From the NCBI RefSeq assembly GCF_018080005.1, contig NZ_CP073015.1, forward strand, positions 1,240,001 through 1,304,000: a stretch of 64,000 nucleotides of DNA, given 5' to 3'. Under the pieces are notes generated by a model, which made no database searches, was not told where the DNA came from, and was given only the letters and a program-made list of their open reading frames with translations. Shown here piece by piece: positions 10,490 to 20,899 of the stretch; within the stretch, counting starts at the first letter, position 1; the number at the start of each line of letters is the position of its first letter. The stretch is from Flavobacterium sp. CS20 (GTDB taxonomy: Bacteria > Bacteroidota > Bacteroidia > Flavobacteriales > Flavobacteriaceae). Position numbers and translations under genes: made by a program.

Positions 10490-10792
10490 ATGTAATCAAA
10501 TATTTATTATCCCTTTTTCACGATTGAGTTAACATTAACCCTAACATTTTCTGATTGATAATTCTATTATTTTTAGGTTCAAATATGGAAAAATTCAACA
10601 ATGAGATATATTAACTTTTAATATTGATAAGAAATTGTATTTTTAGGTAAAATTTTTAGGTTGCAAAATCTGAACTACAACCAATTTCAAATAAATATTT
10701 ACAAAGTTATTGAAGTTATTTATCCGACTATTAACATTATATAAATAAAATTTAAAATTCTAACATCGATATTTGTATTACAAATTAGAATT
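10490..10792. other. Intergenic region between divergent genes
   Basis: About 300 bp of very AT-rich DNA separating the outer-membrane protein gene (minus) from the AsmA-like gene (plus). It must hold both promoters. I see no convincing TTG-N19-TAnnTTTG match, no strong hairpin and no ORF of note. Confidence 0.4.
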
Positions 10793-13417
10793 ATGAAAAA
10801 AGCACTTAAAATCATAGGAATAGTCATACTTGTTTTGGTATTAATTTTGTTGATAGCACCTTTTTTATTTCAAAACCAAATTGAACAAAGCATCAAAAAA
10901 AGCATCAACAAAAACGTCAATGCACAAGTAGAATGGTCGGCACTTAACTTAAGTTTATTGTCTAATTTTCCTAACGCTAAAGTTGGTTTAGAAAATATTT
11001 CAGTTATCAACAACAAACCTTTTGAAGGTGATACTTTATTTTATGCCCAAAATTTTGAACTTAAAATGGGCTTGTTTGAAATTTTTGACACAAGCAACAT
11101 AAAAGTTGATGGCATCTCAATCAACAAAGCGGTTGTTAACATTAAAACCAATAAAGATGGTATTGCCAATTACGATATTCAAAAACCAACTGAATCTAAA
11201 GATAGAGAATCTACAAGCAATTCTTCAGCAGATGAAGGATTTAATTTAGAACTAAGTGCTTACGATATTTCTGACTCTAAAATCATCTATCAAGATGCTG
11301 ATGCTATGAAGTTGACTTTAGAAGATTTTAATCATTCTGGTCAAGGTGATTTTTCAAAAAACACATTCGTCTTATCTACACAAACCGATTCAAAAATATC
11401 TTTTGTTTATGATAGCACGGCTTATCTCAATCAAAATAAAATTGTATTGGATGCAGATTTGGCAATGGATTTAGACCAAATGCGATTTTCATTTAAAGAC
11501 AATAAAGCTTTAGTCAATCAACTTCCTTTAAAATTTGATGGATTTGTTCAAGTCAATGATGATAACCAAGAATTAGACATCAATTTTACAACACCTGATT
11601 CTGATTTCAAAAATCTCTTGGCTTTAGTACCTGAAGAATATGCGGGAAATCTTGACGGAATGTCAACACAAGGCGAATTTAATTTAGATGGTCGCCTGTT
11701 CGGTGTGATTGACGACACGCATATTCCTAAAATGACAATCACATTAAACAGTAAAAATGCACAATTTCAATATAAAAATTTACCCAAAAAAGTTGAAAAC
11801 ATCAATATAGACCTTAAACTTATAAACGAAACTGGACTTGTTGAAGATACTGCTATAGATATCAATACTATTGATTTTAGAATTGATAAAGATAGATTTT
11901 CTGGTGCGGCAAATTTTAAAAATCTAACCGAAAATATGAAAGTTGATATCACTGCAAAAGGCAAAATCAATTTGAGCAATTTAAGTCAAGCCTATCCTAT
12001 AGATGCTAAGTTAGATTTAAACGGTATTTTAAATGCAGATTTTGAAACCCATTTTGATATGAATAGTATTGAAAACAAACAATATCAAAATATCAAAAGC
12101 AAAGGTCGAATAGAATTGAGCAGTTTTAAATATTCTTCTGAAGAATTAGCCAATCCGTTTGAAATCCAAACAGCTTTGGTCAACTTTAAAGGTGGTAATG
12201 CAGAGTTGTCTCAATTTAAAATGAAAACGGGTCAAACCGATCTTCAAGCACAAGGTCAATTAAAAAACCTAATGGGTTATTTGTTTTCTAAAGAAGACTT
12301 AAAAGGTCAATTTAAAACCAGTTCAAACAAATTTAATGTCAATGATTTTATGACAGCAACTGCTGAAGAAGACACAAAATCTTCTGGTGCTAAAAACAAA
12401 ACACCTGATGAAAACAGCAAAACAGAAGAAGCCATAAAAATTCCAAGTCAGTTAGATTTAAGCTTAGATTTTACAGCAAATGAAGTGGTTTACGACAATT
12501 ATAATTTAAAAAATGCTAAAGGTCAACTCACTATAAAAGACCAAAAAGCAAGTTTAAATAAAATTCAAGCGGATTTATTTGGAGGTCAAGTTTTAGTTGA
12601 TGGAAACGTTAGCACGAAGTCTAAAACACCAACTTTTGGGATGAAACTTCAATTGCAAAACATTGATATTGCCACTTCAATGCAAGATGTAGAAATGCTC
12701 AAAGGTTTTACGCCTATTTTAAAATCTTTAGTCGGTAAAATTACCACAGAATTTGATTTTTCAGGTGATATGACACAAGGCTTGTCTCCTATTCTATCTA
12801 CGTTAAATGGCAACGGTTTAGCTAATATTATTCAAGCTAAAGTTGAACCCAGCAAAATGCCTTTAACCAACTCTTTAAACAGCAAATTAAATATTATTGA
12901 TTTGAACAATTTAAAATTAAAAGATGTAGTAACAACTTTTAAGTTTCAAAACGGTGCGGTAAATGTAAATCCTGTCAAATTTAAAATTGATGACATAGAA
13001 GTTAACTTACAAGGCAGTCACAGCCTTAATAATGTGATGGATTACGCCGTAAATCTCAAATTACCTGCAAAATATTTTGGTAATGAAATCGGTAGTCAAC
13101 TCGCTAAGCTAAGCAATACCGAAATGAACAATATGAAAGTTGACTTACCAATTAATATTACTGGAAATTTAAAACAACCTGATTTCAACATTAATATGCA
13201 ATCTGCTGTCAGCAGTTTAACCAACCAAATCATTCAAAGTCAGAAAGATGAGCTTACTGATAAAGCCAGTGAACAAATTAAAAATCTACTTCATGGAAAT
13301 TCTAATGACAAAGCTCAAGACAGCACAGCTCAAGGCGGTAACAAAGCTGAAGAAACCATAAAAGACGTGCTTGGTGGCTTACTAGGTGGTAAGAAAAAGA
13401 AAGACAAAGACAATTAA
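10793..13417 (+). CDS. AsmA-like inner-membrane-anchored protein
   Basis: An 874-residue protein with one N-terminal membrane anchor (about 5-27) and a long periplasmic part of repeated beta strands. The region NLSLLSNFPNAKVGLENISV near residue 45 is the AsmA-family signature. The AsmA C-terminal region lies at about 560-800 (LDLSLDFTANEVVYDNYNL, then LNGNGLANIIQAKVEP). The tail is rich in Lys and Gly (GGLLGGKKKKDKDN). AsmA/TamB-type proteins form lipid-transfer bridges between inner and outer membranes, and a similar role in envelope lipid homeostasis is inferred here. A low-complexity linker, about 515-545, separates the two halves. Confidence 0.85.
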   Translation: MKKALKIIGIVILVLVLILLIAPFLFQNQIEQSIKKSINKNVNAQVEWSALNLSLLSNFPNAKVGLENISVINNKPFEGDTLFYAQNFELKMGLFEIFDTSNIKVDGISINKAVVNIKTNKDGIANYDIQKPTESKDRESTSNSSADEGFNLELSAYDISDSKIIYQDADAMKLTLEDFNHSGQGDFSKNTFVLSTQTDSKISFVYDSTAYLNQNKIVLDADLAMDLDQMRFSFKDNKALVNQLPLKFDGFVQVNDDNQELDINFTTPDSDFKNLLALVPEEYAGNLDGMSTQGEFNLDGRLFGVIDDTHIPKMTITLNSKNAQFQYKNLPKKVENINIDLKLINETGLVEDTAIDINTIDFRIDKDRFSGAANFKNLTENMKVDITAKGKINLSNLSQAYPIDAKLDLNGILNADFETHFDMNSIENKQYQNIKSKGRIELSSFKYSSEELANPFEIQTALVNFKGGNAELSQFKMKTGQTDLQAQGQLKNLMGYLFSKEDLKGQFKTSSNKFNVNDFMTATAEEDTKSSGAKNKTPDENSKTEEAIKIPSQLDLSLDFTANEVVYDNYNLKNAKGQLTIKDQKASLNKIQADLFGGQVLVDGNVSTKSKTPTFGMKLQLQNIDIATSMQDVEMLKGFTPILKSLVGKITTEFDFSGDMTQGLSPILSTLNGNGLANIIQAKVEPSKMPLTNSLNSKLNIIDLNNLKLKDVVTTFKFQNGAVNVNPVKFKIDDIEVNLQGSHSLNNVMDYAVNLKLPAKYFGNEIGSQLAKLSNTEMNNMKVDLPINITGNLKQPDFNINMQSAVSSLTNQIIQSQKDELTDKASEQIKNLLHGNSNDKAQDSTAQGGNKAEETIKDVLGGLLGGKKKKDKDN

Positions 13418-13476
13418 AATGAAATATCTAATTGAATTAGAATTTTAATTTTTAGACAGATAGAATGTATAATCAA

Positions 13477-13967
13477 CTACTTCAAGTAATCTTCAGAAAA
13501 CGATAGAGGCAATAAAGATAACAAAGATTCAACCATTTTAACTTGACCTGATTTTCCCATAAAATAGACGGCTATGGGAGATTTTTGTTTTTGCTCATAT
13601 TCAGCAATAGCTTGCCGACAAGCTCCACATGGCGGAACGGGTTGTAGATTGTCTTTGCGAATACCACTTGCTGAAATAGCTATAGATTTAATTTTTTGAT
13701 TTGGGTATTTTGATGCAGATAAAATATAGCTGTACGTTCTGCACACAAACCTGAGGGATATGAAGCATTTTCTTGATTGCTACCCATTATGATTTCTCCA
13801 TTTTCTAATAAAATTGCTGCTCCAACCTGAAATTGAGAGTACGGTGCGTAAGCTTTATTTCGAGCCGTAACTGCATTGCTCATCAATTCTTGAATTTCAG
13901 AATTACATTCAGCTATGCTTTCAAATTCATAAACTGTAGTGATTATTTTAGAAGAACTTGGCATCAA
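13477..13967 (-). pseudogene. cdd: Cytidine deaminase, frameshifted
   Basis: Zinc enzyme deaminating cytidine and deoxycytidine in pyrimidine salvage. The N-terminal fragment (13680-13967) holds the CAERTAIF motif, with the zinc ligand Cys and catalytic Glu. The C-terminal fragment, in another frame and ending at 13477, holds the second zinc motif PCGACRQ. Between the TAT codon (13719-13721) and the GCA codon (13714-13716) only two bases are present where a codon is expected, so a 1-nt deletion near 13717 explains the break. The reconstructed protein would have about 163 residues, the normal length for the homotetrameric class. As written, neither fragment has both zinc motifs, so neither would be active. 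It lies directly downstream of porV, a common flavobacterial neighbour. Confidence 0.88.
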
Positions 13968-13975
13968 AGCTTATT

Positions 13976-15130
13976 TTAGTATTCAATATAAGCATTATCA
14001 CCTATATTAAAAGTTAATGAAAATCTTAAAGTGCCTTCTAAAGGATTTTGAACTGGTGTTGTTGAAAACAAATAAGACGCATCAATATTGATAGAAGAAT
14101 ATTTAAAACCAGCACCAAGCGTCAAAAACTGTCTAAAACCTTTTTCTTCAGATTCGTTAAAGTAACCAACTCTAAAAGCAAAACTATCTTCATACCAATA
14201 TTCTGCTCCAATGGCCCAAGTTACCTCTTTAAGTTCTTCTGAAAATCCATCAGGTGCATCACCAAAAGAGCTGAAAATTGCAGAAAACTCACCTTCGTTA
14301 GCCCAATCATCTTCTCTATTGATAACTCCGTCACCATTAGAATCACTTGGAGTTGGCACCAACAATTTATTGAATTCTACATACAAACCGATAGTATTTG
14401 ATGGGTCTAAAATAAAATCATGACCTGCACCAAGTTTTAAATTGGTTGGTAAAAAGTTCTCTTGTCCGGCATCATCAAATTTAATTTTGGGTCCTATATT
14501 TTGTATAGCACCACCAAAACGCCAACGGCCATTAAAATTATTATAAAACACTTCTTCTCCCCGATAAAAGGCAGAAATATCAGCGACAAAAGTATTAGCT
14601 GCAGTCGCATCACCACCTAAACCAGGTATTTTTTGGTCTGACCGAATAAATTTACCAGTAACAGCCATAGAAAATTTTTCGTTTAATCTTAAGGCATAAC
14701 TCAAATCTACTGCAAATTCGTTAGGCTCAACCTCACGTGGGACTTGGTCTGCTGTTTCTCGTAATTCTACGCCACCTAAACCAAAAAATCGAATACTTCC
14801 TGCAAAAGCACTTCTTTGATTGATTCGATTAAAATATGACAATTGACCTAAATTAATATCTGTAACCAATTCTCTTAAATAAGGCGTATAGCCTAAACCA
14901 AAACCCGAACGCGTTTCAGAGAATGCATATTTGGCTGGATTCCACTGTTGAGAAAAGGCATCAACTGGCGTTGCAATACCTTGGTCACCCATACCAGATG
15001 ATCGTGCATCTCCAGCAATTAATAAAAACGGTACAGCAGTTGTAATGACTCGTCGTGGTTCTTCTTGTGAAAAAGATTTTGAAATTGTCCCTAGAGACAA
15101 AAGAACTATAAATAGATGTTTGTATTTCAT
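13976..15130 (-). CDS. porV: Type IX secretion system outer-membrane protein PorV
   Basis: A 384-residue FadL-like barrel with a signal peptide (about 1-21). The segment AGDARSSGMGDQGIATPVDAFSQQWNPAKYA at about 38-68 is the typical PorV N-terminal region. PorV binds the C-terminal domain of T9SS cargo after translocation through SprA and delivers it to the PorU attachment complex. The porV-porU gene pair with gldJ divergent and cdd downstream is the conserved flavobacterial arrangement. It starts 36 bases after the porU stop, so the two are probably co-transcribed. Confidence 0.94.
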   Translation of the reverse strand: MKYKHLFIVLLSLGTISKSFSQEEPRRVITTAVPFLLIAGDARSSGMGDQGIATPVDAFSQQWNPAKYAFSETRSGFGLGYTPYLRELVTDINLGQLSYFNRINQRSAFAGSIRFFGLGGVELRETADQVPREVEPNEFAVDLSYALRLNEKFSMAVTGKFIRSDQKIPGLGGDATAANTFVADISAFYRGEEVFYNNFNGRWRFGGAIQNIGPKIKFDDAGQENFLPTNLKLGAGHDFILDPSNTIGLYVEFNKLLVPTPSDSNGDGVINREDDWANEGEFSAIFSSFGDAPDGFSEELKEVTWAIGAEYWYEDSFAFRVGYFNESEEKGFRQFLTLGAGFKYSSINIDASYLFSTTPVQNPLEGTLRFSLTFNIGDNAYIEY

Positions 15131-15165
15131 AAAATAAAAATTAAGGCAAATATATAATTATGTAG

Positions 15166-18100
15166 CTATAGCTTAACGAGTTTTTCAAATTTTTCTACTT
15201 TTTTATTGATATTAGGCGATTCAACCGTCAATTTATAAACATAAACCCCTTTACCAATTTGGTCTCCAAAATCATCACGTCCATCCCATGTGATTTCTCG
15301 GGCAAGAAAACTATCGGTTGTAATGGTTTCATTGTGTGTCCAAACAACTTTTCCTGTAACTGTAAATACCTGAACTTGAACATTTAAAGGCACAAAAGGT
15401 TGGTTGTGATGAAACCAAAATTCAGTATAATTGACAAATGGATTTGGATAATTTAAAACTCTGGTAATATCTAACCCATCAGAAGAAGCAACTCTAAATT
15501 GAATATCGGCAGTTGATGAATTGTTGTAAACATCCCAAGCTTTAAAGCTTAAGGTATGCGACCCATCTTCTAAATCTCTGAGTTTATAAACAACTTCTCC
15601 TGAAGTAAAATCATCAACATCAGCTTTGTAAAATTCATTGAGCACCATGGGGTTAGATTCGTCGCCATCCAAATAAGCAATGATATCATGACCTATACCA
15701 CCAGCGGTGTTGATACCATTTTCATCTTGTAGTTTAGATATCAAAAACGGAGCATTGTCAGTAATTTCTCCATCAACAAAAGACTCATCATTCATAAACA
15801 ATTGAATTTGTGGCCCTTGGTTATCTTCGGGTGCATTTTCGTTGATATCACCAATTAAGATATCGTTACTATATCCAGATTGATCTTCTAGCACATTGTT
15901 TCTCAAGGCATAAAAACTTACTCTTCCGTTTCCTACAGGAATTTGAGTATCTTTAGGTAATACAAATTCAATATCAAATTTACCGTTATTTACACTGGCT
16001 TGACCACTAAAAAGAACTTCGCCTAAGGTTGTAAAATCCATTATCAAAAGCTCTCCTTGCGAGTTTGTGGTGTTGTCATTTGCTAGAGTAGAGCGTTGAA
16101 TACGCTTGTCAAATAAAGTTGTAGAAACAACACCATTATAGTTGGATATTATATTACCGCCGTCATCGACAATTTCACCTGAAAATTTATTTTGACTTAG
16201 AGCTTTTAAAGTGTCAGTAAATTGGTTCAAAGGCGTATCATTTATATGGGTTAAACGCACATTCGGTTTTGGAAATGGTATATGTAAAGCGGGATCGCCA
16301 ATGTAAAATACAATTCGGCGTCCGTTTGTTCCTAAAATATTTTTAGCCAATCTTACAGCTTCACCAACAGAGATTCTGTTTTCATCATAATCAAATAAAA
16401 ATGGTGCCAATTCTCGATTAAAACTTACACCATCACTGACAGAAATGGCTCGTGTTGTGCTAATCATACTTACTGGACCACCTTGCGGATTGCGATAAGA
16501 AAGTTCGCCAGCCGTTATTCTTAAAGGATTATCAAATCTGGTAAACTCACATGTTACCGTTAAAAATACATTATAGCGATTAGGGTTTTGCCAAGACTCA
16601 ACGTTGGATTGAGTAACAATTCGCTCTTGTGCCAAACCATCTTCACCACCGTGACCAAAATAGTTTAAAACAGTTGCTCCTACTTCAACTTGATCTGAAA
16701 TTGCAAGATTGACTTTAGGATAGCGATCGCCACCAGCAGAAGACTGTTGTTGAAAAGCATCACTATGTATTTTTTTGACATTAATGTTGGGTTTATTTTC
16801 TGAAATTTCATCACCCAAATTATCGAGATTAACTTCAATAGTCGCATATTCCCAATTTTGATCAACATCATCAGACACTAATATAAAGTTGTTTCGCCAA
16901 TTATCATAAGAAGGTCTAGTTTCATAATCCATAATTTTGTCAATAGCTTCTCTTGCTTGTTGCTGGGTATCTACAACAATTCTTCCAACGGCAAAATCCA
17001 TTTTGTTAGCAGAATTCATATCGCCTTCGTTAGCATCCATCATAGTGTAGAAATCATCAGACATAAATGAAGATACCGTGGTTGCAAAGCTGTTGTAACT
17101 TTGAAAAGTAGGCAAGATATTGTTATTGCCTTGCAATCTGTTTTTATAATCAACTGATGCATCTCCTATCAAGCATAAATATTTTAGTCTATTTTCTTGA
17201 GATGATGCATTATCGTAAACATATTTAAGAAAATTTCTTATGGCAACAATATCTGGTTTTCCTGAAGAAAATTCAGTATAAATTGATTGCAAATCAACGA
17301 CTTTTACGTTGAGTCCATTTTGGTTTCGTCTAAAGTTTGCAAGTCGGTTGGCGTGAGAGAGAAAATCATTTCTAGCAATAATAATGTAATCTACATCTTG
17401 AAAATTACCTTGATTATCATCAAAAATAGTTCCTTTTAAATTTTGGTTATTGACAATTTTATTAGATTCATCAATCAAAGGTTGAAAATAATCATCCGGT
17501 GAAATCGCTATAAATTTAGAATTTTGATCATGTGAAGTTACATAAGAAAAATTTTCGTTTGCATCTGTATTTTGGTATGTTGAAATATCTGTCAAGCCAT
17601 TGATTTTCCAGACTTGGGAGATGTTTGATGCATTAACTAAATTATATTGTATCACATTGGCATTAGGGCTTATTTCTAGATTTTGAAATTGAAATTGCTC
17701 ATTGTCAGCTCTTAATTCTCTCTTAGCTCTTAATCTTATATAATCCAAAAAACCTCTTGTCGCTGGATTGCCATTTTTATTGTAGGTTAATTTTACAGTT
17801 ACAGAGTCAGAGTTGACATTAGTTTGACTGATTATGTCATTACCATTTGAAGGCAAGTCGTCACCTACTGGGCTAATATTAATGGTGTTTACTTCATTTC
17901 CATTTATTGAAATTGAAAAACTACTTTGAACTTCAGAAATAGCACCAAACTTTATATCATATCTTAAAGGCTTTGAAGTTATGAGGTTTTTAAATTCAAA
18001 GCCAAATTCTTTTTCTGTTTCAATATCAAATCTATCACCAAACCAACGCCTTCCAACTAAGGACAAGCTTGTTTCATCAACTTCGTGAAATTGAAATTCA

Positions 18101-19005
18101 TCAAATTCGTTGATGATTTCATCGGGATTGCCAGACAAACTTTGTTGAGGCTGAACGCGATTTGGAGTTTCATTGTTTAAAGTTACATAATAATAAGCTT
18201 TATCGGCATAAGCGTTAATATGGGTTTGACTTTCTTCATTCCAAACCTGGGTTGATTCAGCATACATTAAAATAAAATCACCAGAATCAAAACGTCCATC
18301 ACCGCCGTCAAAAACTTGAATCGGTAATTGAGGCGGATCATAGTATTCATTTTCTGAATTGAGAAGTGGCAACATAGCTCCGCCGTGACTGTAAATCTTA
18401 ATCGCATCTGAACTTGCATTATTCAAGTCTAACCCCAATTGAGACAAAAAATTATGACTTAGCTTATAAACTCCAGTTTTATCAACATAAAATTTAAACC
18501 AATTACCTTGTTCCAAAATAGAATTTTGAACATTTATGCTATTTGATTCTATATTTGATGCTATACTTGAGATAGTTCTGTTTTGGCTTATATCGAGTTG
18601 ATAAGATACCAATCGTTTTACCACACCATTTTCCTTTAAATAAGGATTAAAGCTTATTGTTATGGTGTTTTGACCTCTGGCTTTAGAAAGATTTAGATCG
18701 TATGCAAATTCTTTTTGAAAAGCTTCTACGCGATCAAGAGATCGAGAATCCACTGTTTCAAATTGGAGATCTGAAAGTTGATAATTAGCGTTAGGCAAGC
18801 CGGTTAAAGTTCTGGAATAGATTATTTTTTTTTCTCGATAATCGTATGAAAAATATTTGTCATCAAAAGCTGAAACAAGAATAGTTTTATCTTGTTGTGT
18901 AGATATGTTTTTCTTTTGTGACCAATTGATAGTGAAGCTTTTGTTTTGAGCCAATAATAAAGAGGTCGAACTAAAAAAGAAAATCAATAAATATTTAAAT
19001 TTCAT
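15166..19005 (-). CDS. porU: Type IX secretion system sortase PorU
   Basis: A gingipain-like C25 cysteine protease acting as sortase. It removes the C-terminal sorting domain of T9SS cargo and links cargo to the cell surface. From the ATG at 19005 the protein has 1279 residues with signal peptide MKFKYLLIFFFSSTSLLLAQ. An upstream ATG at 19032 would spoil the signal. The C25 domain spans roughly 540-930, with catalytic His785 in FGHGGEDG and Cys819 in TVTCEFTRF. The C-terminus carries a FlgD-like Ig fold and a sorting-domain-like end (LNYPNPFVN ... GKGVYVYKLTVES), as in other PorU proteins. It is transcribed towards porV. Confidence 0.95.
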   Translation of the reverse strand: MKFKYLLIFFFSSTSLLLAQNKSFTINWSQKKNISTQQDKTILVSAFDDKYFSYDYREKKIIYSRTLTGLPNANYQLSDLQFETVDSRSLDRVEAFQKEFAYDLNLSKARGQNTITISFNPYLKENGVVKRLVSYQLDISQNRTISSIASNIESNSINVQNSILEQGNWFKFYVDKTGVYKLSHNFLSQLGLDLNNASSDAIKIYSHGGAMLPLLNSENEYYDPPQLPIQVFDGGDGRFDSGDFILMYAESTQVWNEESQTHINAYADKAYYYVTLNNETPNRVQPQQSLSGNPDEIINEFDEFQFHEVDETSLSLVGRRWFGDRFDIETEKEFGFEFKNLITSKPLRYDIKFGAISEVQSSFSISINGNEVNTINISPVGDDLPSNGNDIISQTNVNSDSVTVKLTYNKNGNPATRGFLDYIRLRAKRELRADNEQFQFQNLEISPNANVIQYNLVNASNISQVWKINGLTDISTYQNTDANENFSYVTSHDQNSKFIAISPDDYFQPLIDESNKIVNNQNLKGTIFDDNQGNFQDVDYIIIARNDFLSHANRLANFRRNQNGLNVKVVDLQSIYTEFSSGKPDIVAIRNFLKYVYDNASSQENRLKYLCLIGDASVDYKNRLQGNNNILPTFQSYNSFATTVSSFMSDDFYTMMDANEGDMNSANKMDFAVGRIVVDTQQQAREAIDKIMDYETRPSYDNWRNNFILVSDDVDQNWEYATIEVNLDNLGDEISENKPNINVKKIHSDAFQQQSSAGGDRYPKVNLAISDQVEVGATVLNYFGHGGEDGLAQERIVTQSNVESWQNPNRYNVFLTVTCEFTRFDNPLRITAGELSYRNPQGGPVSMISTTRAISVSDGVSFNRELAPFLFDYDENRISVGEAVRLAKNILGTNGRRIVFYIGDPALHIPFPKPNVRLTHINDTPLNQFTDTLKALSQNKFSGEIVDDGGNIISNYNGVVSTTLFDKRIQRSTLANDNTTNSQGELLIMDFTTLGEVLFSGQASVNNGKFDIEFVLPKDTQIPVGNGRVSFYALRNNVLEDQSGYSNDILIGDINENAPEDNQGPQIQLFMNDESFVDGEITDNAPFLISKLQDENGINTAGGIGHDIIAYLDGDESNPMVLNEFYKADVDDFTSGEVVYKLRDLEDGSHTLSFKAWDVYNNSSTADIQFRVASSDGLDITRVLNYPNPFVNYTEFWFHHNQPFVPLNVQVQVFTVTGKVVWTHNETITTDSFLAREITWDGRDDFGDQIGKGVYVYKLTVESPNINKKVEKFEKLVKL

Positions 19006-19110
19006 AGTCAATTTAAACCTTGTGTAAAGCATAAACGCAAATATATCAAAGGTAGTATTATTAATGTGTAAAGTTTTTTTTTATTCAAAACTTAAATGCA
19101 TAAAATATTG

Positions 19111-19140
19111 TTGTTAATACGTCGTTAATTATTATATTGC
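19111..19140 (+). promoter_or_regulatory. Predicted Bacteroidota sigma-A promoter of gldJ
   Basis: TTG at 19111-19113 and TATATTG at 19133-19139 are 19 bp apart, matching the Bacteroidota TTG-N19-TAnnTTTG pattern. The gldJ ATG lies about 30 bp downstream. Confidence 0.5.
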
Positions 19141-19168
19141 GAACCTATTTTAGAAATTTTATAGAAAT

Positions 19169-20824
19169 ATGACAGATTTAAAGAAAATTCGATTGATGAT
19201 TTCTGTGTGCTTATGTGTTTTGTTGATTTCATGTAATAATACAAGAAATTATGACAAAACATCAAGAGCTACAGGTGTTGATATAACTGGTCGCAAAGGC
19301 GGACCTAAGTTTATTAAAGACTTTGTTGACGATACGCCTGGTCCAGGTCTTATAGCTATCAAAGGTGGAACTTTTACTATGGGACAAGTTCGAGATGATG
19401 TGATGCACGAGTGGAATAATATTCCAACCCAACAACATGTTCAATCTTTTTATATGGACGAAACTGAAGTTACCAACAATATGTATCTTCAGTATTTGTA
19501 TTGGTTAAAGTCTAAATTTCCTCCTACAAATCAAAATTATAAAAACATCTACTCAGGAGCTCTTCCAGACACATTAGTTTGGAGAAATCCTCTTGGTTTT
19601 AACGAGAGTATGGTTAAGAACTATCTCCGGCATCCATCTTATGCTAAATATCCAGTGGTTGGTGTAAATTGGATACAAGCTACAGAATTTAGTGAATGGC
19701 GAACAAATAGAGTAAATGAAAGAAGACTTGATGAAGAAGGCTATACAAAAAAAGATATTACCTACAGTATTAGCGATACTGTACCAGCATTTTCTACTGA
19801 AACTTATCTTGCTGCTCCTACAAAAGCCTATGGTGGTAATGAAGAAATCCTTACAGGAGGTAAAGTTTCTCAAAACAAATTAAAAAGAGATAGCACAAGC
19901 GGAAAGTTCGTCAATAAAAAAGATGGTGTATTGCTACCAGCAGAATACAGATTACCTACAGAAGCAGAATGGGAGTTTGTCGCACTTGGTCTATCGTCTG
20001 TAAGAGAATACAATTCATATAGAGGAAAGAAAAAATATCCATGGGATGGAAAATACACCCGTTCTGGTAACAAAAGAACAATTGGAGACCAAAAAGCTAA
20101 CTTTAAGCAAGGAGCTGGTGATTATGGCGGAATTGCAGGTTGGAGCGACGATAATGCCTCTTACACCGCACCTATAAAATCTTATGAACCAAATGATTTC
20201 GGATTATATGATATGGCTGGTAATGTTGCAGAATGGGTCGCTGATGTTTACAGACCAAAAATTGATAATGAATTTAATGATTTCAATTATTTTAGAGGTA
20301 ATGTTTATACAAAATATGTAATCAATGAAGATGGCACCGTTGAAATTTTAAATCCTAACGAAGTGCAATACGATACTTTAAGCGATGGGAAAATTGTTTA
20401 TAGAAGTCTTCCAGGTTAAATCAAAAAAGAACCAATTGATGATAAAGAAACTTATCTAAGAACTCAGTTTAACAGAGCTGATAATATAGATTTTAGAGAT
20501 GGTGACAAACAGTCGTCAAGATATTTTGGTTTAGCTAATGAATTAACCGATGACCAAAGAATGTATAATTCACCTAAACACAAAATTGAAGCTGATTCAA
20601 CAAAACTCATTAGAGAATATGACAAAAGCGACAACAGAACTACGCTTATCAACAACAAAATACGTGTTATAAAAGGTGGTTCTTGGAGAGATAGAGCCTA
20701 TTGGTTAGATCCTGCCCAAAGACGATTTTATCCTCAAGATATGTCAACAGACTATATTGGGTTTAGAAATGCTATGTCTATGTCTGGCTCAACACCTTTG
20801 CTTAACCAAAAAACTAGAAACTAA
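19169..20824 (+). pseudogene. gldJ: Gliding motility lipoprotein GldJ, interrupted by in-frame stop
   Basis: The frame is continuous from 19169 to 20824 (551 residues, the size of GldJ) except for TAA at 20417-20419 (codon 417). The family has LPGQIK at this point, so CAA to TAA is the likely change. The N-terminus is a lipoprotein signal (lipobox LLISC, Cys22). The body is a formylglycine-generating-enzyme/sulfatase-modifying-like domain: GGTFTMGQVRDD near 65, ETEVTN near 95, the LPTEAEWEF segment near 265, and GGSWRDRAYW and YIGFRNAMS after the stop. GldJ is needed for gliding and for stability of GldK and T9SS in Flavobacterium johnsoniae. The truncated 416-residue product would lack the end of the fold. 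A terminator follows at 20844-20880. Confidence 0.92.
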
Positions 20825-20843
20825 TAATATTAAGTTTTAAAAT

Positions 20844-20880
20844 AAAAAAAAGCCCTAATTTTGAGTTAGGGCTTTTTTTA
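20844..20880 (+). terminator. Intrinsic terminator after gldJ
   Basis: An 8-bp stem AGCCCTAA / TTAGGGCT with a 7-nt loop at 20851-20873 is preceded by an A-run and followed by a T-run. It could work in both directions but sits correctly to end gldJ before murF. Confidence 0.85.
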
Positions 20881-20899
20881 TGATTACAATTTATTAAAC

